From an uncultured Methanobrevibacter sp. (GTDB lineage Archaea > Methanobacteriota > Methanobacteria > Methanobacteriales > Methanobacteriaceae): a stretch of 56,985 bases of DNA. The notes below the pieces were generated by a model. It had not been told where the DNA came from. It was given only the letters and a program-made list of their open reading frames with translations, and did no database searches. The DNA is taken from positions 35,722 to 92,706 of the forward strand of contig NZ_OMWA01000030.1 of the NCBI RefSeq assembly GCF_900314615.1, given 5' to 3'. This document shows positions 43,116-53,430 of this stretch, piece by piece (the first letter of the stretch is position 1; each line of letters begins with the position of its first letter). A program made the position numbers and the translations under genes.

Positions 43116-43930
43116 ATGAAAAACATGATGTTTTTATAAGCTATTCCACCGCAAATCAGGACATTGCCGATAAGATCCATTACACTCTTGAGGAAAACGG
43201 TCTTTCATGCTGGATTGCCACCAAAAACATTCCGTCCGGAAGGCTTTATATTGATGAGATTGGAGCAGGTATAAAATCAGCAAAAATGGTTGTTTTAATC
43301 TATTCTTCATTTTCACAGGCTTCCAAATATGTAAAAAATGAAATCCACATGGCATATAAGTATAACAAGCCAATAATTTCATTTAATATTGACGGATCTG
43401 AGCCAAGCGACCATATGGGATATTATCTCAAGGTGATGCAGTGGCTTGCAGCATATCCTAATCCTGAAAATTATCTCGAAAAACTCGTTTTTGATGTAAG
43501 AGAAATTTGCAATGAAGAAAATGACGTTCCGGTCGTGGTTGATTTTACTAATTTTGAAGAAAGTGACTTTTCAAAGCATAAGCGTGACTGGATTTCCCTG
43601 GCTTTGCTGTGTCTGCCGATTTACTGGACATCTTTCATATATATGGGAATTACAGCCAACAAAAAGAAATGGGTTTTGATGGGACTTCTGTATATGATTC
43701 CGACAGTGATGCTTTTAATGATATATTTCCAGATACTGGACTATCTGTTTCTGTTATATCCGATGTTTATTCTTTTTGCTGTGATATTTGTTCTTTTCTG
43801 GATTCTGGCAATCATACACGGTCTTTTAATCAGAAATGAATTTTTAACATTAAAGGCGATTTTAAGATTCTCCTCTATGGATGATGAGCTTTTCAATTAT
43901 CTGTTTGAAGGATACATTAACGCCAAATGA
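43112..43930 (+). CDS. TIR-domain protein with C-terminal membrane helices
   Basis: 272 residues. The TIR domain (about 5-135) has HDVFISYS, the LSCWIATKNIPSG loop and Glu77 in KNEIHMA, the position of the catalytic glutamate of NAD-cleaving TIRs. Hydrophobic helices follow at about 161-180, 187-206 and 209-240. TIR effectors of bacterial and archaeal immunity degrade NAD or make cyclic ADP-ribose signals; activity here is inferred from the retained Glu. It overlaps the upstream gene, and its TGA overlaps an ATG at the next gene. Confidence 0.85.
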   Translation: MNEKHDVFISYSTANQDIADKIHYTLEENGLSCWIATKNIPSGRLYIDEIGAGIKSAKMVVLIYSSFSQASKYVKNEIHMAYKYNKPIISFNIDGSEPSDHMGYYLKVMQWLAAYPNPENYLEKLVFDVREICNEENDVPVVVDFTNFEESDFSKHKRDWISLALLCLPIYWTSFIYMGITANKKKWVLMGLLYMIPTVMLLMIYFQILDYLFLLYPMFILFAVIFVLFWILAIIHGLLIRNEFLTLKAILRFSSMDDELFNYLFEGYINAK

Positions 43931-43941
43931 GGGGTTTTGAT

Positions 43942-44808
43942 ATGAGTCATGAAGTTTTCATATGCTATGATGAGCGGGACAGGGATATTGCCGATGCAAT
44001 CTATAATATATTTGACAAAAACGGCATATCTTCCTGGATGAAGGCTCGCGAAATGTCTGGCGATGATTCTGTTGACAAGATTACTACTGCAATTGAGCAG
44101 TCTGACTCATTTCTCTTTATTCTTACAAAAAATTCTAAGAACACCAATTATGTCATTACCGAAACCGACATTGCATTTTCCAGGGAAGTTCCGATTTTAA
44201 TATTCAATATTGATGATACAAGATTGAGGGGGAATCTGGAGTTTATTCTGCAGAATCCAACAGAACTCAATGCATTTCCCGACTGCAAAACCCAGCTTGA
44301 GGCTATGCTTCGAAAGATTTCAAATAGGAGGGTTTTATCACCTCAAATTGACTCTGAATATCTCGGTGTTATTGAAAAAAGAAATCCTCGCCGTGTGCAG
44401 AATATCATTAGAAAGTATGCTCGCATTGCTGTTCCGGTGCTTTTGGTGCTGCTTTTTATCTATTTTGTAATTGTTCTTCCCGCCGGTCAGAAAACGACTG
44501 ATGACGGTGTATTTGCAATGAACATAACTCACGTTGATGTTTCGCCTTCCGGAGGCGATTTCAAGTATGTAGTTCACGGTGAATCCTATAATTTGCCTTC
44601 CGATAAGGAAAAGTATTTCATGAACATTAAATTTTTCGATGAAAGGGATACGCTGGTATATGAAATAAATTCAACGGCAGATGAGTTTAAATCAGGCATA
44701 ATATGTACAGGTTATCTTAAAAGTGATAATGTAACTCATATAGGCTTCAGACTGGCTGATTTAGATGATAACGAGCTCTGTCGTCAGGATTATGTCATGA
44801 ACGGTTAA
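43942..44808 (+). CDS. TIR-domain protein with single membrane helix and ectodomain
   Basis: 288 residues from ATG 43942, set by GAGGGG eight bases upstream rather than ATG 43927, which overlaps the previous stop. The TIR domain (about 1-125) has HEVFICYD, ISSWMKAREM and Glu74 in TETDIAF. One membrane helix follows (about 162-180), then an outside domain (181-288) starting with Ala/Gly-Gln and rich in strands. The layout is that of a receptor with an inside TIR enzyme and an outside sensor. It is convergent with the giant adhesin; both stops lie in a wobble-paired palindrome (about 44800-44819). Confidence 0.85.
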   Translation: MSHEVFICYDERDRDIADAIYNIFDKNGISSWMKAREMSGDDSVDKITTAIEQSDSFLFILTKNSKNTNYVITETDIAFSREVPILIFNIDDTRLRGNLEFILQNPTELNAFPDCKTQLEAMLRKISNRRVLSPQIDSEYLGVIEKRNPRRVQNIIRKYARIAVPVLLVLLFIYFVIVLPAGQKTTDDGVFAMNITHVDVSPSGGDFKYVVHGESYNLPSDKEKYFMNIKFFDERDTLVYEINSTADEFKSGIICTGYLKSDNVTHIGFRLADLDDNELCRQDYVMNG

Positions 44809-47800
44809 TTATTTGACTGTGATTTTTACTTTTTTGGAAACCTTGTTGTAATATTTGCTTCCTTTATATGTGACTGTAGCTTTGAAAGTTCCTTTTTTAG
44901 TCAGTTTCAGCTTAAATGTGGCAATTCCTTTTGAATTGGTTTTTGCTGTGTATGTCTTGCCTTTGACTTTAATTGTAACTTTAACTTTTTTCATAACTTT
45001 TCCGAGATTGTTTTTAAGAGTTATGGTGTACTTTTTGCTTTTTGTTTTTACTTTGAATGTTTTCTTTTTGGCTGTAAGTTTAGGTGTTGCCTTTTTGACG
45101 GTCACTTTAACTGTTGTGTGTGCTGAAGTGTAGTATCCGTTGTCCTCAAAGCTGATCTGTGCGTAATATGTATTAGGTGCCAGATTTATCTTCATGCTGT
45201 CACGGCCCTTTGAATCTGTAACCAGAAATGTTGTCTTTCCATTTACCTCAACGCTTAACGGTGCATCTGAGATAACATTTCCGGTGCTGTCTTTTAAGGT
45301 TATAACAAGCTTGTCTGACTTGCCGTATACTTTTACAAGTGCAGATGCTATAATTGCTGGTGCGGTTCTTCCGAATTCATCAGTAATCTGGAGAACTGCC
45401 GGTTTTGTGCTATATTTGAGCTGATCGTTTGTAAGTGTACCTGAAATGGTGTATGTTCCATAGTCCAGAGAACTTGTATCGAGATAATATCCTTCATAAT
45501 CTTTTGAATAGTTTAGTAAAAGCTGGACTCTGTTTTTGCTCTGGTCGGTCAGTGTAATATTAAGCTTTCCGAGTCCTGTTGTGTATACTGAGTTTCCTTC
45601 ATCATCCTCCAGACGGCATATGCTGACTGTCTTGCCTTTGACTGTGTTGAGGTTTGCAAAAACCAGATAAAGCGGCATACTGGAATCTATTCCGTTAACG
45701 TTATAGTGGACAATTTCTCCTTTAACGTCAATAGTGTTGTTTTTCAAATCCAGTTTTCCGTAAGCCGGATTTTCATCGCGGTAGTGATAGGAATATTCGA
45801 TTGCCGGGATGTCCTGGCCTGATGTGATATTTGTATTATCAACACTGATGTAACCTGTGCTGTACAGGGCGCTTCCCCAAGTTGCGGTGTTGTTTGTGAG
45901 ATTTGACTCTTCTATTTTTGTAGATGCATCACTGTAAAATGCTCCTCCGCTTCTTAAAGCATTGTTCTGTGTAAAGTTGCATTTTGAAACATTCAGATAT
46001 GCCATTGACTCTTCATCCGGAGCATATATGTATATTGCACCGCCGTAATTTGCACTGTTGGCTTCAAAGCTTGAGGCAGTGAGTGTGTAAGTTCCATTTT
46101 TATAAAAATCAATGGCTCCTCCGTATGAATGGCCAGTATTGTCTTTAAACAGGCTGTATGAAATCTCAGCATTGTTTAATGCAAAAATTGCACCGCCGAA
46201 GTTTGAGGTATTGTTTGTAAATTCGCAGTTGATAACTGTATGATTTCCATTTCCGCTCATGTAAACTGCGCCTCCGCTTTGGCCAGCTATGTTGTCTGTA
46301 AAAATGGATTTGATGATGTTTATTTCATCATTGCCATAAACTGCTCCTCCATAAATGGCAGAGTTATTCCTGAATTCGGTGTGGTTAACATTTACCTTTC
46401 CCATGCTGTAAATACATCCTCTGACATTGTCTGCAGTGTTTTCTGCAAACCTTGAATCGTTAATTATTGTGTTTGAAATAAAGCGTGAATAATAACTCTC
46501 ATATTCATGGGAATAAATGGCACCTCCATATTGGGCATGATTGTGTGTAAAATCACTGTTAAATACATAAAATTCGCTTGTTCCGTCATTATAAACTGCA
46601 CCTGCATGAGTGGCCGAATTGTTTATGAATCTAGAGCTGTCAATGACTTTCACTTCATTGACGGCACCTCCTGTGCCTGTAGCGGAATTGTTTGTGAAAG
46701 TACAGTTCACTATCAAATCACTTTTGAATATGGCTCCTCCGGAACTTGCTTTATTGCCAATAAATAGTGAGTTGTAGTAGCGTGACTGGGTAAATTTGCT
46801 CATTCCGCTGTTTGTTCTTATCATTTGCCATTCTGTGTTGTAAATAGCTCCTCCGCTTTCTGGGGAGGTATTGTTTATGAATCGGGAGTCATAGACGTTC
46901 AGGTATTTGCTGGTATAAAGAGCTCCGCCTGAATCGGCATCCGCATGGTTGTTTATGAAATCTGAGCGATAGATGTTCAGATTGTCATAGGAATATACTG
47001 CTCCTCCACCATAACCTCCAAATGGATTTTTATAATATTGATCGTCATTTCCGGTAACGGAATTGTTCATGAAACTGGAATCATAAATGTTTATCTTATT
47101 GTGGGAGCTTATAGCGCCTCCTGAATTTTTAGCAGAGTTGTTTTCAAAGATGCAGTTTAAAAATTCATTTATATATGCATTGGAAAATACTGATCCGCCT
47201 GAGTTTGCAGAGTTATCTGTAAATGAGCAATTTTCAAAAGTGTTTCGATAGACGCTGGACATTACAGCCCCTCCATTGTATGGGGCGGCGTTTCCTGTGA
47301 AATTTGTGGATGTAAACATTACTTTTCCAAGACCTTCCATATAGACTGCAGAACCGTGTATGTCTGCTGTGTTGGCCTCAAAGTGTGAATCTATTATGTA
47401 TGTGCTTTTGCCTGAAATCAGATAGAGTCCTGCACCCATTTTGGCTGAGTTATTGATAAATCTGCAGTTATTTAAAGTGATGTCGAATAATGAATAGATT
47501 CCACCTCCGTTTTGAAGAGCATGTGAATTTATGAAGCTGCAGTTGTTCAATGTGACGTTTTTAGCTGCAATAAATATTCCTCCACCGTTTGAGGATTGTG
47601 TATTGCTGAATATGATGTCATTTAAAACGACATTGTCTGCGTCAATGTAAAATCCTGCGGCTTTACCGAGTCCGTTTATAATGTGTCCGTTACCGTTTAT
47701 GGTTAAAGACCTGTTTACATGCACGCCATATTCTCCATCATCGAATTTTTCACTGTAGAGATAATCCTTGTCAAGGCTGACGATGTCTTTTGCATTGTTT

Positions 47801-50800
47801 ATAAGATCCTGAATTGCATTAAATGAGGTATCGTCATCATTCTTTTTGACTGTAAAGTTGAAAGTGACGATATTGGACTCAAAGAGATTGTCCTTGTACT
47901 GTGCGGACAGTGTGTGGTATCCTTCCTCAAGATTGACATTCAGATTTGCCGCTCCGTTCCTGATTTGGGCATAATATGTGCGGTTATCGATTATGAATTT
48001 TACAAGACAATAGTTGATGAAATCGGTGTCAACGTCACTGAATTCGACTCTGATATTGAAATTATTTGTGTTTACTGTGTCAAATTCATCTATTTTTATT
48101 GTGATGTCTTCCAGATTGATGTTTTGGGTAAATGCCTTTATGCATGCAACATGGCATGAATCCGCATAGTCATAAAGGTCAAACCAGGTTTCACCGTCAA
48201 GACTTATGAATGAAACGTTCCGGCTGAAAGTCTTTTTGGTAATTTCTTCTGCAGAACATACGGGGATGCAGTTGTAGCCTTTGTTGTGATTGTTTACGGC
48301 AATTGTAAACTCATCGCCTTCATCCAGCTGAATGATTGTGTTGAATGCTATTGTGGAATATCCTGCTGATGAAGTTCCGTCCTGTGAGAAAGCAAATTCA
48401 CCGTTTTTATAAACTGAAACGGTAAAATTGGTCAGTCTGTCAAAATATGTTGAAAAGGCAGAAAGAATGCTGTCATTATCAGCTTTGAATGTGTTTTTAA
48501 ATGATATTGTATCCATATAATGATAAAACTCGCTTACTCCTGCAAAATCATACTGATATATTTTGGTATAAGGATTAACGTCACTGAAAACGAATGTATA
48601 TGCATGAAGGTTCGGATAAATCTGTTCTGATATCTTTTCATCATATGAAAGGTATCCGAAACCGCCGTTCTCCCAGTCGGGTCCCCAGCTGTTTTTAAAT
48701 ATCCATGCACCATTTGAAGAATTGCCCAGTGAGTCATATCCTCTGTAATTGTCGTCCCAGCCTACAAGTGAAACTGAATGGTAGTCATTTCCCCACTTGA
48801 ATGTTACTGAAACTGCACCGTTGTCCCTTATTGCCATTTTATACATGTAGTTGTCAGAGCTGTCGGCACGTGCAGGCAGGAACTTGACGTTCTGGATGTG
48901 GAACATCGGATTTTGAAGAACTGATATGGATGAGTAGTCGTCATAGTCTTCATTGGACTCATCAATAGGTCCTATCCAGCTTGTAAGGTAACTCAGTATC
49001 ATTGATTCATATCCTGCATAGTTGGTTTCAAGCTTCATACCGTAAACAGAATATGCTGCCATGAGGTTTTTGGCATTTTCCTCTGAAAAGTCATAGGAAA
49101 CACCGGTTGCTTTGCTCAGGCAGGTTTCAAGGGTTGCAATACCTGAAAATGCCCAGCAGTTACCGCCATCCTTCTGGTCCTTGACGGAACTGACGTATCC
49201 GTAGTCATTTGAATTGTAATATGATGAAAGCACTTCAATTTCGCTTGGAAGTGATGTGAAATCCGCAAATGAACTGTTGATGAGGCTTACAGGATTGAAT
49301 GATGAGGCTTCATAGATATTGTCGTATTTGGTACTCAGAAATGAATTTCCAAAATCTATTGTGCATGTGTAACTGTTAATCATGTCTGAAAGGTCAATGC
49401 TGTAGTTTCCAATAAGAGTATGCCCTTCAAACAGATTATTTCTTGAACCAGTGTATAGATTGCCTGGAAGTCCATTATTGTATAATGATATGTCAATGTC
49501 TTCAAACAGATAGACGTTGAGTTTAGGATTTACAAGCCTGTCTGTGAAGCTGATATTGACCGAAATTCTGTGCTTTATCTCATCTGTGATGACGGATGTC
49601 AGTTTCAGCTCATCGTCAGTGTCATATATTGTCATATTTACCATACTGTCATAGACTTCATAAACCGGATATGGGAAATATAATGTTGTAGCTGTGGAAG
49701 ACAGCTGATAAAATATGGGGTTACTTATGATATAATAATCTTCGCCGTTTAAACTTGCTGTAAATTCTGCAAAAGCATAATAATCATTGCCGAAGTAATT
49801 AGGTTTGACGTCCTGTTTTTTGCCGTCATAAAATATTGCCGCTCCTTCATTTGCAAAGGCATCTCCAAATGAATTGGATTCCAGATTATATTCGTTCGGA
49901 ATCCTGGTATAGATTACGCCTCCAATTTCTGCACGGGAAACATAAAACTGGTTTAAATAAACGTTCAGTGTTCCGTAGATGTCATAGATGACTCCTCCGT
50001 AGTGGGTTGCATGGTTATGCCCGTATCTGCTGCGGTAAGAGTCCAGAACAGAGTTTATGTTGCATACTGCACCACCAAATTCAGCACTGTTTCCATGAAT
50101 GTCTGAATTAAAAATGTGAAGTTCACTTTTTGAGTTGTAAACAGCACCTCCGCCGTCTGTTATAGACTTGGAATTGTTTAAACTGCTTTCTTTAATTGTT
50201 ATATGTGAATTCAGTGATGCAATACTTCCTCCAAAACTGAATGATACTGAATCGTCAAATTTGGACTGATATATCATGACATTGGAATTTTCACAGTAGA
50301 TGGAACCTCCATAATACGCAGTATATGTTCCATATCTGTTCACGGTAGCATCATCATCACTTGAACTGGTATATGCTGAAAATTGCACGTTATGAATGTT
50401 TAAATTTGAATTCAGACAATAGATTGCACCGCCTTTATAGGTAGCGGAATAATGCATGAATACTGTATTTGAAATGGATATGTTTGAATTTATTGCTGCA
50501 ATGACTCCTCCGTTGAATGCGTCATAAACTCTTTGGAAGTAACATCCATTCAAAATTAGTGTGGATTTGACATTGCCTGGAGGGTCACAGACTATTATTC
50601 CTCCATATGAGCTGTCAAAAAGTCCTGAACCGGATTCAATCTCCGGCAAGTTTTGAGGGTCAAACACGTCATTTCCTTCAAAGGAACAGGTGTCCGCTTT
50701 CAGTGTGGCCTGATTGAGGATATTTACATTGTTTAAAATCAGATTGTACATCTCAAGATAGGAATTTTGTCTAATTATAAAATCATACTTGTCGGATACT

Positions 50801-52287
50801 TTGGAGCTTATTACTGCTCTTCCTGTTCCGATTAACTTTGCCTGGCTAATTGTGCATGTGCTTTCCAGTTCGTAAGTTCCCTGTGCAAAGTATGCTGTAA
50901 CTCCTGGGGTTATTCGCTCTGCATATAAATATTTGTATGGATTTTTCTTTGATCCGTTACCGTCTCTTTCGGCAGATGCATCAAAATAGATTATATTGAT
51001 ATCCTGTGAAATGTTTGCATCGGATTGGGTGATTTCAGTATTGTATGTGTCTGTTCTGCTGTTGTTTTTAAATACGCAGTTGATTGCAGATTTACCATAC
51101 ATTGCCCCTCCCATTCCGGATGCACTGTTGCCTTCAAAATAACTGTTTTTTACTTCTGTCTGGTATAATGCACCACCGTCTCGGGCAGTATTGTTTGCAA
51201 AATAACATGTATCTACAGTAAGGGAGTTTCCATGTATCGCTCCGCCGTAATCAGCATGATTTTCAATGAACATACAGTTTTCAGTTCTAAAACCATTGTA
51301 GATTGCGCCGCCGTAGTCTGCATAATTTTCAATGAATGTTGAGTTCCGGCATCCTCCTTCAAAGCTTGCACCACCAAATATGGCTGAATTTCCAAGGAAA
51401 ATACAGTTTATAGCCCAGCCGTATCTCATTGCACCCCCGTAATCTGCAGAGTTTTCAATGAAAGTACAATTCTCACATATCACGCTATTGACGGCGCCGG
51501 CTATCCATGATGCGGTGTTTGCAGTAAATGTGCAGTCAACAACTCTGCAGTATTCGGGAAACTGAATGCTGATTGCTCCTCCTTCATTTGCAGAGTTTTC
51601 AGTGAAACTGCAGTTAGTGATTGAATATATTTTCATATTTGAACCGAGATAATAAGCACCTCCTTCATGATATGCGAAATTTCCGGTGAAAATGCAGTTT
51701 TCAAAAGAACCACCGCAGCTTGCCCCGCCCCGGTAATTTGCGCTGTTTTGTGTAAATCTGCAGTTTACACAGTCAGCGCCAGTGACTGCACCTCCAAAGC
51801 CTGCTGTGTTTCGGGTAAAATTACAGTTTGCTGCACTACATTTGCCGTTGATGGCTCCTCCATTGTCTGCTGTATTTCCATTGATAAAGTTGATGTCATG
51901 AAAAACAACGTTTGAATTGGCAACATTAAAAATCCTTGCGGAATTGTTCCCGTCAAGAGTAAATCCGTTACCCCACACGGTTATGGCTCGGTCAATGACT
52001 ATTCCTTTCTTAAATTCCTCATCAAAATCAGAATTAAATGTATAATTGTGTTTCAGGTAAATTTCAGAATTATCGTTGCTGTTTATTTCACTGTTTAAAT
52101 CAGAAAAAGTTCTGGCCGTTTGCATATCATTGAGTGAATCTTCATAAACTGCGCTGTTTTGTGATTGCGGAAAAGTTTCTGTGGTCTGATTAACTTCATT
52201 TGCACTGGCCACTGATATGCTTGCGATAACAATCAGTAATAATAAGAGTGAAAAAACCTTTTTATTAAATATATTTAAACTGTACAT
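44809..52287 (-). CDS. Giant adhesin-like beta-helix protein with internal papain-like protease
   Basis: 2492 residues. Signal peptide (VFSLLLLLIVIASISVASA). Three long beta-helix regions with polymorphic-membrane-protein style repeats (GGAI/GGAVxx...FxxNSA) lie at about 60-410, 470-880 and 1490-2130. Between them (about 1030-1240) is a C1 cysteine peptidase with Cys1044 in GGNCWAFSG, His1170 in NDYHSVSLVGWD and Asn1199 in FKNSWGPDW. The C-terminus (about 2290-2492) has Ig-like repeats ending in TAKTNSKGIATFKLKLTKK and KVKITVK, a module shared with the 623-residue adhesin. It is probably exported, glycosylated and bound to pseudomurein. Substrate and cleavage role unknown. Confidence 0.88.
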   Translation of the reverse strand: MYSLNIFNKKVFSLLLLLIVIASISVASANEVNQTTETFPQSQNSAVYEDSLNDMQTARTFSDLNSEINSNDNSEIYLKHNYTFNSDFDEEFKKGIVIDRAITVWGNGFTLDGNNSARIFNVANSNVVFHDINFINGNTADNGGAINGKCSAANCNFTRNTAGFGGAVTGADCVNCRFTQNSANYRGGASCGGSFENCIFTGNFAYHEGGAYYLGSNMKIYSITNCSFTENSANEGGAISIQFPEYCRVVDCTFTANTASWIAGAVNSVICENCTFIENSADYGGAMRYGWAINCIFLGNSAIFGGASFEGGCRNSTFIENYADYGGAIYNGFRTENCMFIENHADYGGAIHGNSLTVDTCYFANNTARDGGALYQTEVKNSYFEGNSASGMGGAMYGKSAINCVFKNNSRTDTYNTEITQSDANISQDINIIYFDASAERDGNGSKKNPYKYLYAERITPGVTAYFAQGTYELESTCTISQAKLIGTGRAVISSKVSDKYDFIIRQNSYLEMYNLILNNVNILNQATLKADTCSFEGNDVFDPQNLPEIESGSGLFDSSYGGIIVCDPPGNVKSTLILNGCYFQRVYDAFNGGVIAAINSNISISNTVFMHYSATYKGGAIYCLNSNLNIHNVQFSAYTSSSDDDATVNRYGTYTAYYGGSIYCENSNVMIYQSKFDDSVSFSFGGSIASLNSHITIKESSLNNSKSITDGGGAVYNSKSELHIFNSDIHGNSAEFGGAVCNINSVLDSYRSRYGHNHATHYGGVIYDIYGTLNVYLNQFYVSRAEIGGVIYTRIPNEYNLESNSFGDAFANEGAAIFYDGKKQDVKPNYFGNDYYAFAEFTASLNGEDYYIISNPIFYQLSSTATTLYFPYPVYEVYDSMVNMTIYDTDDELKLTSVITDEIKHRISVNISFTDRLVNPKLNVYLFEDIDISLYNNGLPGNLYTGSRNNLFEGHTLIGNYSIDLSDMINSYTCTIDFGNSFLSTKYDNIYEASSFNPVSLINSSFADFTSLPSEIEVLSSYYNSNDYGYVSSVKDQKDGGNCWAFSGIATLETCLSKATGVSYDFSEENAKNLMAAYSVYGMKLETNYAGYESMILSYLTSWIGPIDESNEDYDDYSSISVLQNPMFHIQNVKFLPARADSSDNYMYKMAIRDNGAVSVTFKWGNDYHSVSLVGWDDNYRGYDSLGNSSNGAWIFKNSWGPDWENGGFGYLSYDEKISEQIYPNLHAYTFVFSDVNPYTKIYQYDFAGVSEFYHYMDTISFKNTFKADNDSILSAFSTYFDRLTNFTVSVYKNGEFAFSQDGTSSAGYSTIAFNTIIQLDEGDEFTIAVNNHNKGYNCIPVCSAEEITKKTFSRNVSFISLDGETWFDLYDYADSCHVACIKAFTQNINLEDITIKIDEFDTVNTNNFNIRVEFSDVDTDFINYCLVKFIIDNRTYYAQIRNGAANLNVNLEEGYHTLSAQYKDNLFESNIVTFNFTVKKNDDDTSFNAIQDLINNAKDIVSLDKDYLYSEKFDDGEYGVHVNRSLTINGNGHIINGLGKAAGFYIDADNVVLNDIIFSNTQSSNGGGIFIAAKNVTLNNCSFINSHALQNGGGIYSLFDITLNNCRFINNSAKMGAGLYLISGKSTYIIDSHFEANTADIHGSAVYMEGLGKVMFTSTNFTGNAAPYNGGAVMSSVYRNTFENCSFTDNSANSGGSVFSNAYINEFLNCIFENNSAKNSGGAISSHNKINIYDSSFMNNSVTGNDDQYYKNPFGGYGGGAVYSYDNLNIYRSDFINNHADADSGGALYTSKYLNVYDSRFINNTSPESGGAIYNTEWQMIRTNSGMSKFTQSRYYNSLFIGNKASSGGAIFKSDLIVNCTFTNNSATGTGGAVNEVKVIDSSRFINNSATHAGAVYNDGTSEFYVFNSDFTHNHAQYGGAIYSHEYESYYSRFISNTIINDSRFAENTADNVRGCIYSMGKVNVNHTEFRNNSAIYGGAVYGNDEINIIKSIFTDNIAGQSGGAVYMSGNGNHTVINCEFTNNTSNFGGAIFALNNAEISYSLFKDNTGHSYGGAIDFYKNGTYTLTASSFEANSANYGGAIYIYAPDEESMAYLNVSKCNFTQNNALRSGGAFYSDASTKIEESNLTNNTATWGSALYSTGYISVDNTNITSGQDIPAIEYSYHYRDENPAYGKLDLKNNTIDVKGEIVHYNVNGIDSSMPLYLVFANLNTVKGKTVSICRLEDDEGNSVYTTGLGKLNITLTDQSKNRVQLLLNYSKDYEGYYLDTSSLDYGTYTISGTLTNDQLKYSTKPAVLQITDEFGRTAPAIIASALVKVYGKSDKLVITLKDSTGNVISDAPLSVEVNGKTTFLVTDSKGRDSMKINLAPNTYYAQISFEDNGYYTSAHTTVKVTVKKATPKLTAKKKTFKVKTKSKKYTITLKNNLGKVMKKVKVTIKVKGKTYTAKTNSKGIATFKLKLTKKGTFKATVTYKGSKYYNKVSKKVKITVK

Positions 52288-52322
52288 GTTCGATATATAT
52301 TCCGTTAATTTTGAATTTTTTT

Positions 52323-52341
52323 AAAATCATGGTCTGATTTT
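52323..52341 (-). terminator. Inverted repeat over the stop of the DUF11-like gene
   Basis: AAAATCA-TGGTC-TGATTTT includes the TGA stop of the minus-strand gene. No T tract follows on that strand, so termination is less certain. Confidence 0.35.
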
Positions 52342-53430
52342 TTCATAGGCATAGTTTCCGGCCAGTATAATCACAAAGAGTACAAATATTGCAATAGGTA
52401 TTGTTATGTAATTATTGCTTTGAATTGCTTTAACAATTCTGGATGGGCTGTATGAATCTTTATCTGAACCGGAATCGGGATTTAACAGGTCTGATATTAC
52501 ATTGCCTAAGCCGGTAAATGCATTTGAAATAGTGCTGGTTCTTATGCCTCTTCGTGCAACATTGGATATGCCTATTTCGCCCTGGGAAGATGATGAACCT
52601 TCACCTGATTGTCCCTGTGTGCTGCTTTTACCGTTATTAGTTTCGGAATTTCCTCCATTTTCGTTCGGGTTTGGATCGTTTTCGTTTTCATGCTGATTTT
52701 CATTTTCCTGATCTGTTTGAGGGTTTTGATTTGGCTTTGGTATATTTTCACCGCTGTATCCTCTACTTGTTCCTTTAACAGTACTTGCATAGTGGCTGGT
52801 ATGCTGTGTTGAACTTCTATCAGCACTGGTTCTTGTAACATTTGATGAAATTTTTGAGGTAACTTCAATTGTGCATCCCAGATAATTGTTTACCATGTCG
52901 CTGTCGTTGGAATCTGTTGTTGCATTTAAGGAAATGAGATAGCTTCCTTTTTGTTTGATTGTTGTAAATATTGTAAGGACTGCATCTGTTGTGCTGTCTA
53001 AATTGCCTATGTTCCAGATTCCGCTTTCGGATGAATATAATCCGTGTGTAGCGTTGTATGATGCAATTTCAAATTCTTCAGGTATGCTTATAAAGACTTT
53101 TGAATTTTTTGCCACTCCTTCAGCGTTTTTCGCTGTAATGATAAGTGGAACATCAAAATTCATCTCGTTGATTCCAAATGTGGTTTTTTTGACGTCACCG
53201 AGTTTTATTTCAACTGATAAGTCTGAACTGTCGGCGGAAGATAATTCTATAGGATTTTCTTCTGATTCAATCTCCACATTTGCCATGTCCTCACTAACCG
53301 GAATGTCCAAAATTGGCGCTTCATCAGATGAAGTCACGTTCAAATCCATATCTTCGATTGCTGTGGCGCTTCCAAGTAAAAATAGCATAGTCAAAATCAG
53401 CATCACTGCAAAGGGATATTTGTATTTCAT
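52327..53430 (-). CDS. Surface protein with DUF11-like domain and C-terminal membrane anchor
   Basis: 367 residues from ATG 53430 (GGTGGAAAA upstream). Signal peptide (YPFAVMLILTMLFLLGSATA), a beta-rich DUF11/CARDB-like domain (about 60-185; VPLIITAKNAEGVAKNSKVFISI, GIWNIGNLDS), an Asn/Glu/Gln-rich spacer (about 215-270) and a final membrane helix (ITIPIAIFVLFVIILAGNYA) with a basic end. It sits 39 bases upstream of the giant adhesin on the same strand, so it may be a membrane-bound partner; that is inference. Confidence 0.75.
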   Translation of the reverse strand: MKYKYPFAVMLILTMLFLLGSATAIEDMDLNVTSSDEAPILDIPVSEDMANVEIESEENPIELSSADSSDLSVEIKLGDVKKTTFGINEMNFDVPLIITAKNAEGVAKNSKVFISIPEEFEIASYNATHGLYSSESGIWNIGNLDSTTDAVLTIFTTIKQKGSYLISLNATTDSNDSDMVNNYLGCTIEVTSKISSNVTRTSADRSSTQHTSHYASTVKGTSRGYSGENIPKPNQNPQTDQENENQHENENDPNPNENGGNSETNNGKSSTQGQSGEGSSSSQGEIGISNVARRGIRTSTISNAFTGLGNVISDLLNPDSGSDKDSYSPSRIVKAIQSNNYITIPIAIFVLFVIILAGNYAYEKIRP

